Assembly: GCF_004361915.1 (NCBI RefSeq)
Contig: NZ_SNWP01000010.1
Coordinates: 62,001 to 126,000 of the forward strand
DNA: 64,000 bases
From: Sediminibacterium goheungense
Lineage (GTDB): Bacteria; Bacteroidota; Bacteroidia; Chitinophagales; Chitinophagaceae
Direction: 5' to 3'
Shown here in pieces: positions 49,814-59,782 of this stretch (the first letter of the stretch is position 1; every line of letters begins with the position of its first letter). A program made the position numbers and the translations under genes. A model generated the notes under the pieces. It made no database searches and was not told where the DNA came from. It saw only the letters and a program-made list of their open reading frames with translations.

Positions 49814-50702
49814 GTACATAGATCAGCGAACTGCAGCGTCGTTTATCGCCCAATGTGGTGAGGTTTGACCCTAATCCTTTTAATAAGGCTCCTGGTAAAT
49901 TGGAGCTCCCATTTTTATATTGTTCGCTTAGCATTGATACATAAAAAGCATCAAACCACATCGGATACATGGATTGTATGGTAAACCCTTCCAGTTCTGC
50001 CAGTTTCTGCATACCTGCCGGAGAGAAATGATACAGATGTCTGGGCACATCCCAGGCGGCCCAGTATTGTCCATATACTTCTCCATCCCTGCTTGTATAA
50101 TTCGGCACAGCAATTACCAGTTTCCCGGTGGGCTTAAGTAACGCTTTAAACTGTTTGAAATAGCCATGCAGGTCGTGCACATGCTCAAGTACATGCCAGA
50201 GTGTAATAACATCAAAAGCGTTCTCTGGCAAAGTATATATATCTTCTGCTGAGCGCAGTTCAATACCATATTTGGTTCTGGCATTTTCTCTTGCAATGTT
50301 ATCTGGCTCTAATCCGGTTACCTTCCAGCCGGCTTGAAGCATGGTCGCTGCAAAAGCACCTGTACCTGCTCCTATGTCCAGCAGTACTCCCTGTTTTTGT
50401 CTGCAAACACGCTGAATCATTCTTCGCTTACTACCCAAGGTATAAGAACGCACCCAATGGTATAAACGATTAATCAATCCTTTGGCTGTATCAGAATGAG
50501 ATATATACTCAGCAGATTGGTAATACGGACCTATATGCATCAAATCAGGAGCCGATTGTGTAAAACGATTGGTACAATCAGCACAATGCCATATTTCAAA
50601 TGAACGATGGCTTACGGTATAATCTTTGGCCGCTAATACCGGATGTATGGCTTTGCTGTAGCAAAAAGGGCAATGCTGATAATTGATCAAAGATTCACTC
50701 AT
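49800..50702 (-). CDS. Class I SAM-dependent methyltransferase with zinc ribbon
   Basis: A 300-residue protein from MSESLINYQHCPFC. An N-terminal zinc ribbon (CPFC ... CADC) precedes a methyltransferase: SAM motif LLDIGAGTGAFAA, acidic GLEPD, ITLWHVLEHVHDLHGYF and a late PRHLYHFSP. This layout fits the methyltransferase type 11/12 family acting on sugars, lipids or quinones; substrate unknown. An upstream ATG (50744) would overlap the preceding gene; 50702 leaves a 13-bp gap. Last gene of the envelope operon. Confidence 0.82.
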   Translation of the reverse strand: MSESLINYQHCPFCYSKAIHPVLAAKDYTVSHRSFEIWHCADCTNRFTQSAPDLMHIGPYYQSAEYISHSDTAKGLINRLYHWVRSYTLGSKRRMIQRVCRQKQGVLLDIGAGTGAFAATMLQAGWKVTGLEPDNIARENARTKYGIELRSAEDIYTLPENAFDVITLWHVLEHVHDLHGYFKQFKALLKPTGKLVIAVPNYTSRDGEVYGQYWAAWDVPRHLYHFSPAGMQKLAELEGFTIQSMYPMWFDAFYVSMLSEQYKNGSSNLPGALLKGLGSNLTTLGDKRRCSSLIYVLSLV

Positions 50703-50715
50703 TCCATTCAAAACT

Positions 50716-51234
50716 TTAAAGATAATGATAAGCGATGGCAGCAATGCCTAATAATAAAAAGATGATGGCATATATCCACCAACCGGAGTCGGTCTTCGCT
50801 TCATCAGCTGTTTCTTCTGTTGTATCCACCTGCCAGATATGTCCCTGCGGAAGTTCAACCGATGTGGGTCCCAAATGAGTTGTCAGCGGTTCAAAATGGT
50901 ATTCCCCAGCTTCGGTTTTACGCAATAATCCCATAAAGGGTAATTCCGCTGTTGCTTTTTGGGTAAGCTGATCTTTTACAGACTTTATCCATTCATTAAA
51001 TGTACCGATCACCGTTACCTCATCTGTTTCAGTTTCCTGTGCCAGAAAAAGAAACAGAATTTTATCTGCCTGGACGGCCTGCTGCTCAAAATGCAACTGA
51101 TAGGTGGGTGATAAGAGTGCTGTACCGGATGCATCTATTGATGCCGGTTTACGTTGAACGGTAAATTGACCAATTTCGGGTAGGCCAAGATGACCGTTTA
51201 AAACAAGGTATTTGTACAATAATTCCTGAATCAT
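50716..51234 (-). CDS. HU-CCDC81-like protein with C-terminal membrane anchor
   Basis: A 172-residue protein. The N-terminal half (IQELLYKYLVLNGHLGLPEI, GQFTVQRKPASID, FNEWIKSVKDQLTQ) resembles the bacterial HU-CCDC81 domain. A polar linker rich in Glu/Thr is followed by one C-terminal membrane helix (about 152-170, WWIYAIIFLLLGIAAIAYH). The longer versions in other Bacteroidota end in SPOR; none is present here. It sits 9 bp after the barrel gene. Confidence 0.7.
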   Translation of the reverse strand: MIQELLYKYLVLNGHLGLPEIGQFTVQRKPASIDASGTALLSPTYQLHFEQQAVQADKILFLFLAQETETDEVTVIGTFNEWIKSVKDQLTQKATAELPFMGLLRKTEAGEYHFEPLTTHLGPTSVELPQGHIWQVDTTEETADEAKTDSGWWIYAIIFLLLGIAAIAYHYL

Positions 51235-51243
51235 GTATCCGGT

Positions 51244-53001
51244 TTACCGGAACGAATATACAACTCCGCCCAAAACATTCAATCCCAATACCTCATATTG
51301 ATTCCAGCGCTGGTATTTATTATTCAATACATTATTGAGCTGCACCCAGAGATTCAGCTTAGGCATCACCGAAAACTCAGCTCCCAGGTTCAGGTCAGCA
51401 GCTGGTTTTAGTTTAAATGTATTTACATTACGGTCGCGGTATTTGCTACCATCCCAGAAAAACATATCTGCCTTTAACTGAAGATCTTTTAACACTTTCC
51501 ACTTAAGCGATCCGGTTAGTTCAAATGGTAATAACCCCCATGGCTCATAAGATGGCATATTGGAAAAACGGCGGAAAGTAACACCTGTCAGCAAGGACAG
51601 TTTTTCCTGTAGCGTATACCCCAACTCACCGTGTATCTGCACCACGTTCATGGTAGATTCATATAAAACATTAAAAGTCTTCCCATCTCCCACCGAATTG
51701 GGGAATACAGGTTGGTTATTCAATTGCTGGAACGACAATCTTGCCCTGTAAGTGAGATGATTACCTGCCGACCCCTTAATACCCGCATACTGTTCCATTA
51801 CTCTGGTATTCATCAGCATGAGCATTGGCGTATATACCCATGGATTAAACTCGGCAATACTTCTGTAACTGTTTTTATTAAAATAACCCTGCCAGCCTGC
51901 TTCCGCTACCAATGGGGTTTCAGGTACTTTTACTTCTGCGGTTATATTGGGCAAAGTGGCATATTTGCTATTGTCCCACGATGGTCTGATACCGGCAGAT
52001 AAACGGAAACCATTGCTGACATATTCTACGGATGGACTTACATAAAACAGGTTATTGGTTTGCTTAAAACGTGTGCCAATACCCAATACTTCAAAATCTG
52101 TTTTTGCAATATCAGCGGTAATTCCCAGGTCGATGGCGAAGTGTTCTCCAAATTTTTTCTTTAAAGGAGCATTTAATACTGCATTGTATTCTTTATTAGA
52201 ACGGTTATCGCTGAAATAGTGCAGGGTTAGTCTGGGTGCATAGGTAATATTGAAAGCATTGGCTTTTTTATTGCGCAGCCCCACTTCTATGCCTGCATGG
52301 TTAAATCTTCTTAGCAATGATTCTTTTGAAAAACTGAACAATGATGAATCATAACCATAAAAATATCGGGTGGTATTTTTATACCAGGCCTTGGTGGTCC
52401 ACTCATTGTTATGATTGGTATTGAAAACTGATAATACGCTTAGTCCCAGATTAGCATATTGCTGTGCAAACAGGTTCCCTTTATTAGTAAGGTAGTCGGC
52501 TGTAACAATGGTATTACTCTTTACACCGTCTCCAAAGGAAAAAGCGCCTGATAATAAAAAGCTATTGAAATTACCTAATCCCACTTTCACAGCATGGTCA
52601 TTCTGCCAATGGAAGCCGGTATCTACCGGTAAGGCCAGTGGACGTATGGGTACAGGCTGATAAGAGAAAAAGAGATTCTGAGAAGGTACAGCATAGGTTA
52701 CCGGCGTTCTGGATGAATCTACAAAAGGAGAAGCAGCTGTAAAATTGATCTTCGCTGCATTCTTTAAAGAAGGTTTGAAGGCAGAAGTTACCGTTACCAC
52801 TTTCGGCGCCAACGTATCACCCAATGCCTCACGGTTTGTTTGTGCTGCTGCATTTTCTTTGGCGGTTTCTGTTACTTTCTTCACAGATACCGTTTTTTTA
52901 GGCTTCGCTTTTCGTGTAGTACGTTTGCGCTGTGCATCAGATGATACGACCGTAAAAAGCATTACTGCCAATAAAATTCCTTTATATGCTTGATGAATCA
53001 T
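51244..53001 (-). CDS. Outer-membrane beta-barrel protein
   Basis: A 585-residue protein with a signal peptide (about 1-23, VVSSDAQ) and a basic Lys/Thr/Arg stretch after it (RKRTTRKAKPKKTVSVKKV). The remainder alternates amphipathic strands (GNFNSFLLSGAFSFGDG, NLGLSVLSVFN, FRLSAGIRPSWDNS) and ends with the aromatic strand NVLGGVVYSFR, as in TonB-dependent-receptor-like barrels. No plug domain or TonB box was recognised, so it is a barrel-only protein. Its position in a tight operon with the giant TPR protein suggests joint envelope function. Confidence 0.75.
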   Translation of the reverse strand: MIHQAYKGILLAVMLFTVVSSDAQRKRTTRKAKPKKTVSVKKVTETAKENAAAQTNREALGDTLAPKVVTVTSAFKPSLKNAAKINFTAASPFVDSSRTPVTYAVPSQNLFFSYQPVPIRPLALPVDTGFHWQNDHAVKVGLGNFNSFLLSGAFSFGDGVKSNTIVTADYLTNKGNLFAQQYANLGLSVLSVFNTNHNNEWTTKAWYKNTTRYFYGYDSSLFSFSKESLLRRFNHAGIEVGLRNKKANAFNITYAPRLTLHYFSDNRSNKEYNAVLNAPLKKKFGEHFAIDLGITADIAKTDFEVLGIGTRFKQTNNLFYVSPSVEYVSNGFRLSAGIRPSWDNSKYATLPNITAEVKVPETPLVAEAGWQGYFNKNSYRSIAEFNPWVYTPMLMLMNTRVMEQYAGIKGSAGNHLTYRARLSFQQLNNQPVFPNSVGDGKTFNVLYESTMNVVQIHGELGYTLQEKLSLLTGVTFRRFSNMPSYEPWGLLPFELTGSLKWKVLKDLQLKADMFFWDGSKYRDRNVNTFKLKPAADLNLGAEFSVMPKLNLWVQLNNVLNNKYQRWNQYEVLGLNVLGGVVYSFR

Positions 53002-53011
53002 GTAAGCTGAT

Positions 53012-56000
53012 TTATTCTTGATCTACCTTGTTAACTTTATTTTTCTCTTCCAGCACCTGTGCCAGCTTTTGCTGTGCTTCTGCTTTCAGTTCCTGAATTG
53101 TACCGTTGTCTACGATACTTTTATAAGTAGCTTCTGCATTAAACAGGTCTTTCTGTTTAAAATAAATATCGCCGAGTAATAAATAACTTTTAGTGACCCA
53201 GTACTCATAGGATCCTGATTTTTTAATCACTTCAAATGCTGCTTTTTCAGCATCGGCCAGCTTTTCCTGTTGAAACAGAATTTCTGCTATACGGTACTGC
53301 GATTCAGCTCCGTATTCTGATTTACCGGTTGCCATCACCTGTTTGTAAGCAGCTATTGCCTGATCTGGTTCTTTATTGAGCTGATGATTTTTTGCTACTA
53401 CAAGACTCGCCATCATTTTATCATCGGTGGCAATACCCGATTCTTTTAACAGATCCTGAGCATTGGGTGCCGCTTCTGCCCATTTCTGTGCCCTGAACTG
53501 ACAACGCAATAAGCCCCTCATAGCTTCCAGCTTATTTTCCTGCTGGGTGGCAATGGGTTTTAGCTGGGTAAAATATTTTTCAGCCTGCTCATAATCTTTC
53601 AGCTCAAAATAATTGATACGTGCGGCCTGTAGCACACTTCTCTCTGCAAAACTGCTTACTCCTTTTGCAGCCACGGCGCTGTAATAGGGCAATGCTTCCT
53701 TTAATGCTTTTTCTGTTACCAATATTTCAGCAGTAAAATAATTTGCTTCTATCTGATAACGACCGTCAGAGAATTTAGACAGGTAGTCTTTAAATCCGTT
53801 TCTTGCTCCTGGCATATCTTTCATATCATACCTTAACATGGCAGATTTGAAAGTGAGCGAATCTTCTTCATTATAGGTTACCGGACGGCCATTTGCACGC
53901 ATGAATGAAGCAAACTCTCCTGGTTGTTGTCTCTCCACAAACAGGTTACGGATATATTCAATGGCATCGTCGGTTTCCGCTGCATTCGGGTAAGTAGATA
54001 CCAGTGTTTTAAACTGTGTAAGCGATTCTTCATTCTTATCCAGGTTAAAATAGGCAATCCCCATTTTCAGGAATGCTTCCGGTTTAATAGATGGCGCCTT
54101 GTTACTTTTCACCAGTTTATTCAATGGCACCAGGGCTGCTTCATAATTTTCGTCGGCGATATAAGTATTTGCCATCTCCAGGGCTGCATCAGAAGTAAAC
54201 GGTGAAGATGGGAACCTGGTATCCATACTTTGTAATAACCTGAGTTTTTCGGTATTCTGGTTCATGGCCCCTGCAATAACCGCTTTCTGAAAAAGTGCAT
54301 AGTCTGCCCCATCCATCTGTAATGCCAGTACCTGATCGTATATTCTGAGTGCCTGTTTATAATCCTTATTCATAAAATAACAGTCAGCAGAACGCAGATA
54401 GGCATCTTTCTCAATAGCAGAGGAAGATGATCCGATATTTTTTGCTATGAGTTCAAATTGTTCTTTGGCAGCGGGATAGTTTTCTGTTTTCAGGAGGGCA
54501 TATCCCAGATTGTAACGTGCATTGATACTGTTTACTTCTCCGTTGGCCTGTGGATTTTTCAGGTATTCTGTAAAATAAGCGATGGCCGATTCATTGTTAC
54601 CATTCCGGTATGCAATCTCGCCTTTCCAGAAACGGGCCAGCGATAGTACATTGCTGTTATAGGGAACTTCCAGTAATCTTGAGAGTAAAGGTTCAGCCTG
54701 GGTTAGCTGCTGATCGTTGATCAATTCAACAGAACGGCCATAAAGCAATCTCGGATATATCTTCATGGCGTTTTCACTTCTAACGGGCAAACTCTCGTAT
54801 AAGGCAAGCCCTTCTCTGTAATTACTTGTATTCGCCAGTGTACTCACCAACAATTCCCTCGCCTCCTGTAACATACTAGAGGAAGGATACGCTGTTGTAA
54901 ATGCCTGAAACCCTTTTAAAGCAGCATCCATATAACCCAGCTCATAAGAAAGCTTGGCATAATTAAAGGCCGACACCTCTTTTTGTAAAGCGTTGCTATT
55001 ATTGGCGGCACAGAACTGAAAAGCATTGCGGGCATTTACTTTATCATTGGTTTTCAAATAAGCATCTGCCAGCAGGTACATACTGTTTTGCGCCAGTGAA
55101 TCTTCCCCGCCACCTAACTGCTTAAACCCTTCGATGGATTTTGACCAGTTCTTCGCTTCGTAGTAACAATATGACAATTCATACAGATCTTCTCTTCTTA
55201 CTTTTTGATTGCCAGCCACATATTTTTCAAGGTATGGCAAGGCTTTGGGGTATTGTCTTTTTTCGAACCAGATATGTCCTACCAACTGGCGCAACTGCAG
55301 GTCGTAATATTGTCCAGCTTTGTTCAAAGCTGCTTCTCCATATTCCAGCGCTTTGTCTCTTTCGCCGTTGAAATAATAAATTTCAGCAAGATAAAAGGGC
55401 ACGACATTCTGGTAATCAGGTGATTTTGCAGCTATCTCGAAACTACCAATGGCTTCTCCGTATTTTTTCTCATTGAAAGCAATAAAACCATAATAGTAAT
55501 TGGCATCAATATAGTTGGGATCCTCCGGTATTTGCCTGATAGCATTAAACAAAGGTTTTGCTTTCTCGAACTGGGTCATTGTAAAATAACCATAGGCCTG
55601 ATGAAATTTCATATCTGCGATCTCACGGTTACTGAGGTTCGCAATATTGGTTTTTTCATAACTGGCTACAGCTTCGGAAAGCATTTTTCTGCGGTAGTAA
55701 TATTCACCCAGATGAAAACGCATCATTTGTATATGTGGTACATCATGCTCCTGCTGAACAAAATCTACTGCCATGGGTGCTGCAGTAGAGTCATTGATTT
55801 TTAATCCACATAGGATATAATAATACTTCGATTCCAACTGAACAGCCATCGATAAATTGCTGGATACTGTGCCATTGCTGTATATCTTTTTAAATACAGG
55901 ATAGGCCAGTCCATATTGGTCGTTCTGGAACAACTCTTTTGCCTGTTTGAATTCGGCATCAGGGTCCTGTAATAGTTGTGTAATCTGTGCATATGTGTTT

Positions 56001-56053
56001 GATTGAATCGCCAGACCAGCGACAATCAGACTTATGGATAGGAATCTGTTCAT
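53012..56053 (-). CDS. Large periplasmic TPR protein
   Basis: A 1013-residue protein starting MNRFLSISLIVAGLAIQSNT (signal peptide to TYAQ). Almost the whole length is TPR/Sel1-like helical pairs (for example FNEKKYGEAIGSFEIAAKS, FYNGERDKALEYGEAAL-like, RSADCYFMNKDYKQALRIYD, YRIAEILFQQEKLADAEKA), more than twenty repeats by eye. Such proteins are scaffolds for envelope complexes. The ATG at 56077 would only add eight polar residues before the signal peptide. First gene of the operon, with the barrel gene 10 bp downstream. A TACCTTTA box (56120-56127) is a possible -7. Confidence 0.82.
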   Translation of the reverse strand: MNRFLSISLIVAGLAIQSNTYAQITQLLQDPDAEFKQAKELFQNDQYGLAYPVFKKIYSNGTVSSNLSMAVQLESKYYYILCGLKINDSTAAPMAVDFVQQEHDVPHIQMMRFHLGEYYYRRKMLSEAVASYEKTNIANLSNREIADMKFHQAYGYFTMTQFEKAKPLFNAIRQIPEDPNYIDANYYYGFIAFNEKKYGEAIGSFEIAAKSPDYQNVVPFYLAEIYYFNGERDKALEYGEAALNKAGQYYDLQLRQLVGHIWFEKRQYPKALPYLEKYVAGNQKVRREDLYELSYCYYEAKNWSKSIEGFKQLGGGEDSLAQNSMYLLADAYLKTNDKVNARNAFQFCAANNSNALQKEVSAFNYAKLSYELGYMDAALKGFQAFTTAYPSSSMLQEARELLVSTLANTSNYREGLALYESLPVRSENAMKIYPRLLYGRSVELINDQQLTQAEPLLSRLLEVPYNSNVLSLARFWKGEIAYRNGNNESAIAYFTEYLKNPQANGEVNSINARYNLGYALLKTENYPAAKEQFELIAKNIGSSSSAIEKDAYLRSADCYFMNKDYKQALRIYDQVLALQMDGADYALFQKAVIAGAMNQNTEKLRLLQSMDTRFPSSPFTSDAALEMANTYIADENYEAALVPLNKLVKSNKAPSIKPEAFLKMGIAYFNLDKNEESLTQFKTLVSTYPNAAETDDAIEYIRNLFVERQQPGEFASFMRANGRPVTYNEEDSLTFKSAMLRYDMKDMPGARNGFKDYLSKFSDGRYQIEANYFTAEILVTEKALKEALPYYSAVAAKGVSSFAERSVLQAARINYFELKDYEQAEKYFTQLKPIATQQENKLEAMRGLLRCQFRAQKWAEAAPNAQDLLKESGIATDDKMMASLVVAKNHQLNKEPDQAIAAYKQVMATGKSEYGAESQYRIAEILFQQEKLADAEKAAFEVIKKSGSYEYWVTKSYLLLGDIYFKQKDLFNAEATYKSIVDNGTIQELKAEAQQKLAQVLEEKNKVNKVDQE

Positions 56054-56162
56054 AGATTGCGGACTGCTTGATGACAAAGATTTCTGTTTCTTTCTTAATG
56101 AAAAGCGAAAAAGCTGTTTTAAAGGTAGTATTAGCGTTTTGTAAGGAAAGGCTTAACAGCTA

Positions 56163-56195
56163 TTTGTGGAAAAACAGATCAACGACGTAAGTTTG
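56163..56195 (+). promoter_or_regulatory. Promoter of the thioesterase gene
   Basis: TTTG (56163-56166), 21 nt, TAAGTTTG (56188-56195): a complete Bacteroidota -33/-7 promoter, 19 nt before the ATG at 56215. It is the best complete pair in the window. Confidence 0.7.
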
Positions 56196-56214
56196 TCAAC
56201 AAATCAGGATAACT

Positions 56215-56628
56215 ATGTACACCCACAGCACAACCTTAAGAATCAGGTATGCAGAAACGGATCAGATGAATATTGTTTATTATGGAAACTATGCCCAGTT
56301 CTTTGAAGTGGGCAGGGCAGAATCCATCAGAGAGCTGGGATTTACTTACAAGAAAATGGAAGAAATGGGTATCCGTATGCCCGTAGTGGAAATGGAAGTA
56401 CGTTTTCTGCGACCGGCCCATTATGATGACCTGATTACTATTAAAACCCTTCTGAAAGAATTACCCACGGATCACAGTATCAGCTTTTACAATGAAGTAT
56501 ACAACGAGCAAAATAAATTACTCACAACCGGCAAAGTAACTCTTTACTTCATCGATAGCCATACACATAAAAGAACGCTGATGCCCGATGCGTTGCGCGA
56601 AAAGCTATTACCGTATTTTCAGGATTAA
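56215..56628 (+). CDS. Acyl-CoA thioesterase, YbgC/FadM hot-dog family
   Basis: A 137-residue hot-dog-fold protein. The catalytic-site pattern RYAETDQMNIVYYGNYAQFF (Asp in TDQMN) and FEVGRAESIRELG are those of the YbgC/4-hydroxybenzoyl-CoA thioesterase group. It hydrolyses an acyl-CoA, chain unknown. Its 3' end overlaps the next, convergent gene by 4 bp. Confidence 0.9.
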   Translation: MYTHSTTLRIRYAETDQMNIVYYGNYAQFFEVGRAESIRELGFTYKKMEEMGIRMPVVEMEVRFLRPAHYDDLITIKTLLKELPTDHSISFYNEVYNEQNKLLTTGKVTLYFIDSHTHKRTLMPDALREKLLPYFQD

Positions 56629-57053
56629 AGCCTGTTGTAATCGGGTCGCCAGTTGCGAATAGCTTGTTTTATTTCTTTTATACCCAGTTGTTCTTTAGCG
56701 GCTCTTTCTGCCAGTGCCGGCAATTCCTCATCAGATGCAAATCGGAGGGCAATGATCTGACGCAGCCTAAGTTCGCGTGGAAGAGGCTTACCGGTAAGTA
56801 CAAAATGACGAAACTGCTCCTCCGCACGAATAGCCCTATCCTGCGCTTTGAGCGCAAAAGCCCTGGCATACCAGTAGATAAAGACCAATATAACACCACC
56901 CAGACATAACAAAGAAGCCGAGTAAAGATTCGTTGCTGATGCATGGGCCAGATTGATAAAGGCGCCGATCAAAAAGCACAATAAAGCAGGTGCCACAAAA
57001 AAATGCCATACAGGCACATAACGTGAATGATTACCAAAACTTTGTTCTTTCAT
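56625..57053 (-). CDS. DUF6526-like membrane protein
   Basis: A 142-residue protein with two transmembrane helices (about 15-35 and 45-65) and a soluble basic/acidic tail (AQDRAIRAEEQFRHFVLTG, LRLRQIIALRFASDEELPAL, IKQAIRNWRPDYNRL). This arrangement matches the DUF6526 family of Bacteroidota; function unknown. Downstream of dacB on the same strand (41-bp gap). Confidence 0.75.
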   Translation of the reverse strand: MKEQSFGNHSRYVPVWHFFVAPALLCFLIGAFINLAHASATNLYSASLLCLGGVILVFIYWYARAFALKAQDRAIRAEEQFRHFVLTGKPLPRELRLRQIIALRFASDEELPALAERAAKEQLGIKEIKQAIRNWRPDYNRL

Positions 57054-57094
57054 ATTTGCTAAGTTTAATCCTTATAAAACCAACTATAGGGCTG

Positions 57095-58483
57095 TTATTT
57101 TAATTCATCGAGTACCAGAAACATTTTCTTTACCATCTCACCGGCAGAACCATCATAATTATTTACCAGCATGGCAATGGTATAATTTATCCCATCTTTT
57201 GAAGTATGATAACCCGCAAAACCTTTTGATCCTCCGATCGTTCCACTCTTTAACTTCATTTTATTATACTCAGGAAATGCATCCAGGTAATAACTATACC
57301 AGGGTCGGCTGCGGGCATACTGTAATACTTTGATAAGCGCATTGGTAGTTACCCGGTTCTGGGGCGATAAACCACTTCCATCAATCATTCTAAGTGACGC
57401 AGGATCAATACCTTTTTCTTTCCAGAGATTTTTCATGATTTCCAATCCGTCATCTGTAGTACCAAAACCATTCTGCTGCCAGGCAATGGTTTTTACCAGA
57501 CTTTCTCCATACAGGTTCACACTTTTTTTCATGAACCAGTAGTTAATACTGTCAAGCGTTGGTGATACCTGCGTATGCAGCCATGTGGTTTTACTTTTTA
57601 CAGAAGATATTACCCTCACACCCGGATGTTTTCCATTCGAAGCTAATAGTGCAGACAAACTATAAGCAAGCTGCTGTTGCGGATCAGTCATAGAACCGGA
57701 TATCTTAAAACTTTTTTGAGCCGGCGGTATGGTTCCCCTGATGTAGATCCGTTCATTATAGGGCGCAGAGAATATATAGGCATTATCGCCACTACCTTTT
57801 TTACCAGCTTTCAATTCATTGGTAAAAAGGGTATTGTACAATTGGGGGATAGTTTTTTCAATACTCACCATATCGCCGGGGTTCGGTCCGGATTTCAGCA
57901 ATATATCATACTGGTTTTCCCGCCAGTTTATCCCATATGCACCCGCACCATAATAATTACCCATATCATCCCAGGGCCAGCCACCGGGAACAGATGAACT
58001 CTCCCACTTATCTCCGTGCATGATAATATTTCCTGTTATATTTTTTATACCTGCTTTATGGAGCATCTCTTTCCATTGGCGCAACAATAATGTATCACTC
58101 GTATTTGCGTATCGCCAACTGCCGAGTGTGGGATCACCTGCCCCGTTAATATGCAGGTTACCATTCAATTTTCCATGTGCAATGGTACCATCATAGGCAA
58201 ATTCAGTTTTATAGGTAAAATCTTTGCCCAAAAGTTCAAAAGCTGCAGCACTGGTAACCGTTTTCTGGCAACTGGCCGGTGCCAATCCGGTATTCCCATT
58301 GTATTCGAATACAACAGCCCCCGTTTCACTGTTTACCACTGAAAAACCAATAGACGCATAACGCATTTGTGGGTCGGCCAGCAACTGTTGAAAAGCTTTT
58401 TCCAGCTTTTGCTGTACGGTTTGGGCATGGCTTACGGCAATAAATACCAGTAAACTGATGCAACTATAAACAAGTCTTCTCAT
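57095..58483 (-). CDS. dacB: D-alanyl-D-alanine carboxypeptidase/endopeptidase (PBP4)
   Basis: A 462-residue penicillin-binding protein of class C with a signal peptide (about 1-20, VSHA-QT). Nucleophile motif S-x-x-K is SCQK at 71-74. The second motif lies in DGSGLSPQNRVTT, and the third is KSG in KLKSGTIGGSKGFAGY. An extra domain sits between motifs 1 and 2, as in PBP4. It trims peptidoglycan side chains and cross-links in the periplasm. It is divergent from cinA over a 42-bp spacer. Confidence 0.92.
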   Translation of the reverse strand: MRRLVYSCISLLVFIAVSHAQTVQQKLEKAFQQLLADPQMRYASIGFSVVNSETGAVVFEYNGNTGLAPASCQKTVTSAAAFELLGKDFTYKTEFAYDGTIAHGKLNGNLHINGAGDPTLGSWRYANTSDTLLLRQWKEMLHKAGIKNITGNIIMHGDKWESSSVPGGWPWDDMGNYYGAGAYGINWRENQYDILLKSGPNPGDMVSIEKTIPQLYNTLFTNELKAGKKGSGDNAYIFSAPYNERIYIRGTIPPAQKSFKISGSMTDPQQQLAYSLSALLASNGKHPGVRVISSVKSKTTWLHTQVSPTLDSINYWFMKKSVNLYGESLVKTIAWQQNGFGTTDDGLEIMKNLWKEKGIDPASLRMIDGSGLSPQNRVTTNALIKVLQYARSRPWYSYYLDAFPEYNKMKLKSGTIGGSKGFAGYHTSKDGINYTIAMLVNNYDGSAGEMVKKMFLVLDELK

Positions 58484-58525
58484 AAATGCGTTTTACCTTG
58501 CAATAAAATTAAGCGCCTGTAAAGT

Positions 58526-59782
58526 ATGGAAAAAGTTTTTGCCTCAATTATTACCATCGGAGATGAACTGCTGATTGGTCAGGTTATAGACACCAATAGT
58601 GCCTGGATAGCACAGGAGCTGAATAAAACAGGTATAGCTGTCAAAAACCGTGTGGCGGTAGGTGATGTGTGGGAAGATATATGGCAGGCGCTGGATGCCG
58701 AAAGCAAAAAAGCATCGATTGTGCTGATCACCGGCGGACTGGGCCCAACAGCAGACGATATTACCAAGCCACTGCTCTGCGAATATTTTGGCGGGAAGAT
58801 GATTCTACATGAAGAGACACTGGCATATGTTACTTTTCTTTTCGAAAAAGTATTCAAGCGTCCAATGATTGAAAGAAACAGGAAACAGGCTGAAGTACCT
58901 GATGTATGTACTGTTTTAAAAAATGAAAAAGGAACGGCACCGGGTATGCTTTTTGAAAAAGATGGTGTTATTTTTATATCTATGCCCGGTGTACCCCATG
59001 AGATGAAATGGCTGATGCTGCACCATGTATTACCACTGGTTGAAAAACGTTTTACCAGAGGTGTTATAAGACATAGTACCCTGCTTACCGCAGGTATCGG
59101 TGAGTCTTTTCTTGCCGAAATGATTGCAGATATAGAGTTATCACTGCCTTCGCATATAAAACTGGCATACCTGCCTAATTATGGTATGGTCAGACTTCGA
59201 CTGACCGCTTCTGGCACCAATGCTGCCTTATTAGAACATGAGTTATCTGGTTATTTTAACCAACTGCTGGAGAGAACAAAGGATTACCTCGTGATTGATG
59301 AAGATATTCCGATGGAACTGGTGGTAGGTAAATTATTGAAAGCAAGAAATCAGACTCTGTCCACAGCCGAAAGTTGTACGGGCGGTTACATTGCACATGT
59401 TATTTCGAAACACAGCGGTGCTTCTGCCTATTATACGGGCAGTGTGGTGAGTTATGATAACCGCATTAAAACGGATGTTTTATCTGTACCATCCCATGTT
59501 TTAGAAACGGTTGGGGCGGTGAGTGAGGCAACGGTAAAACAGATGGCCGAGGCGGTACGAAAAATCATGAAAACGGATTATGCCATTGCAGTCAGTGGCA
59601 TAATGGGCCCTGCTGGCGGTACAGATACCAAACCTGTAGGTATGGTCTGGATTGCCGTAGCTTCTACTGAAAAGACCATAGCTCAGGTATTCAATTTCCG
59701 CTTCGACAGGGCAAGGAATATAGAACTCACGGCCACGAATGCCCTGAACCTGCTCCGTCAACTGATACTGGGGAAACTATAA
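58526..59782 (+). CDS. cinA: Competence/damage-inducible protein CinA
   Basis: A 418-residue two-domain protein. The N-terminal molybdopterin-binding-like domain has ITIGDELLIGQVIDTNSAWI and LITGGLGPTADDITKP. The C-terminal nicotinamide-nucleotide amidase (PncC) domain has STAESCTGGYIAHVISKHSG, YTGSVVSYDNRIK and ISGIMGPAGGTDTKPVG-like motifs. It recycles NMN and hydrolyses ADP-ribose. A TACCTTGC box about 28 nt upstream may be its -7 box; the 42-bp divergent spacer must also carry the dacB promoter. Confidence 0.96.
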   Translation: MEKVFASIITIGDELLIGQVIDTNSAWIAQELNKTGIAVKNRVAVGDVWEDIWQALDAESKKASIVLITGGLGPTADDITKPLLCEYFGGKMILHEETLAYVTFLFEKVFKRPMIERNRKQAEVPDVCTVLKNEKGTAPGMLFEKDGVIFISMPGVPHEMKWLMLHHVLPLVEKRFTRGVIRHSTLLTAGIGESFLAEMIADIELSLPSHIKLAYLPNYGMVRLRLTASGTNAALLEHELSGYFNQLLERTKDYLVIDEDIPMELVVGKLLKARNQTLSTAESCTGGYIAHVISKHSGASAYYTGSVVSYDNRIKTDVLSVPSHVLETVGAVSEATVKQMAEAVRKIMKTDYAIAVSGIMGPAGGTDTKPVGMVWIAVASTEKTIAQVFNFRFDRARNIELTATNALNLLRQLILGKL

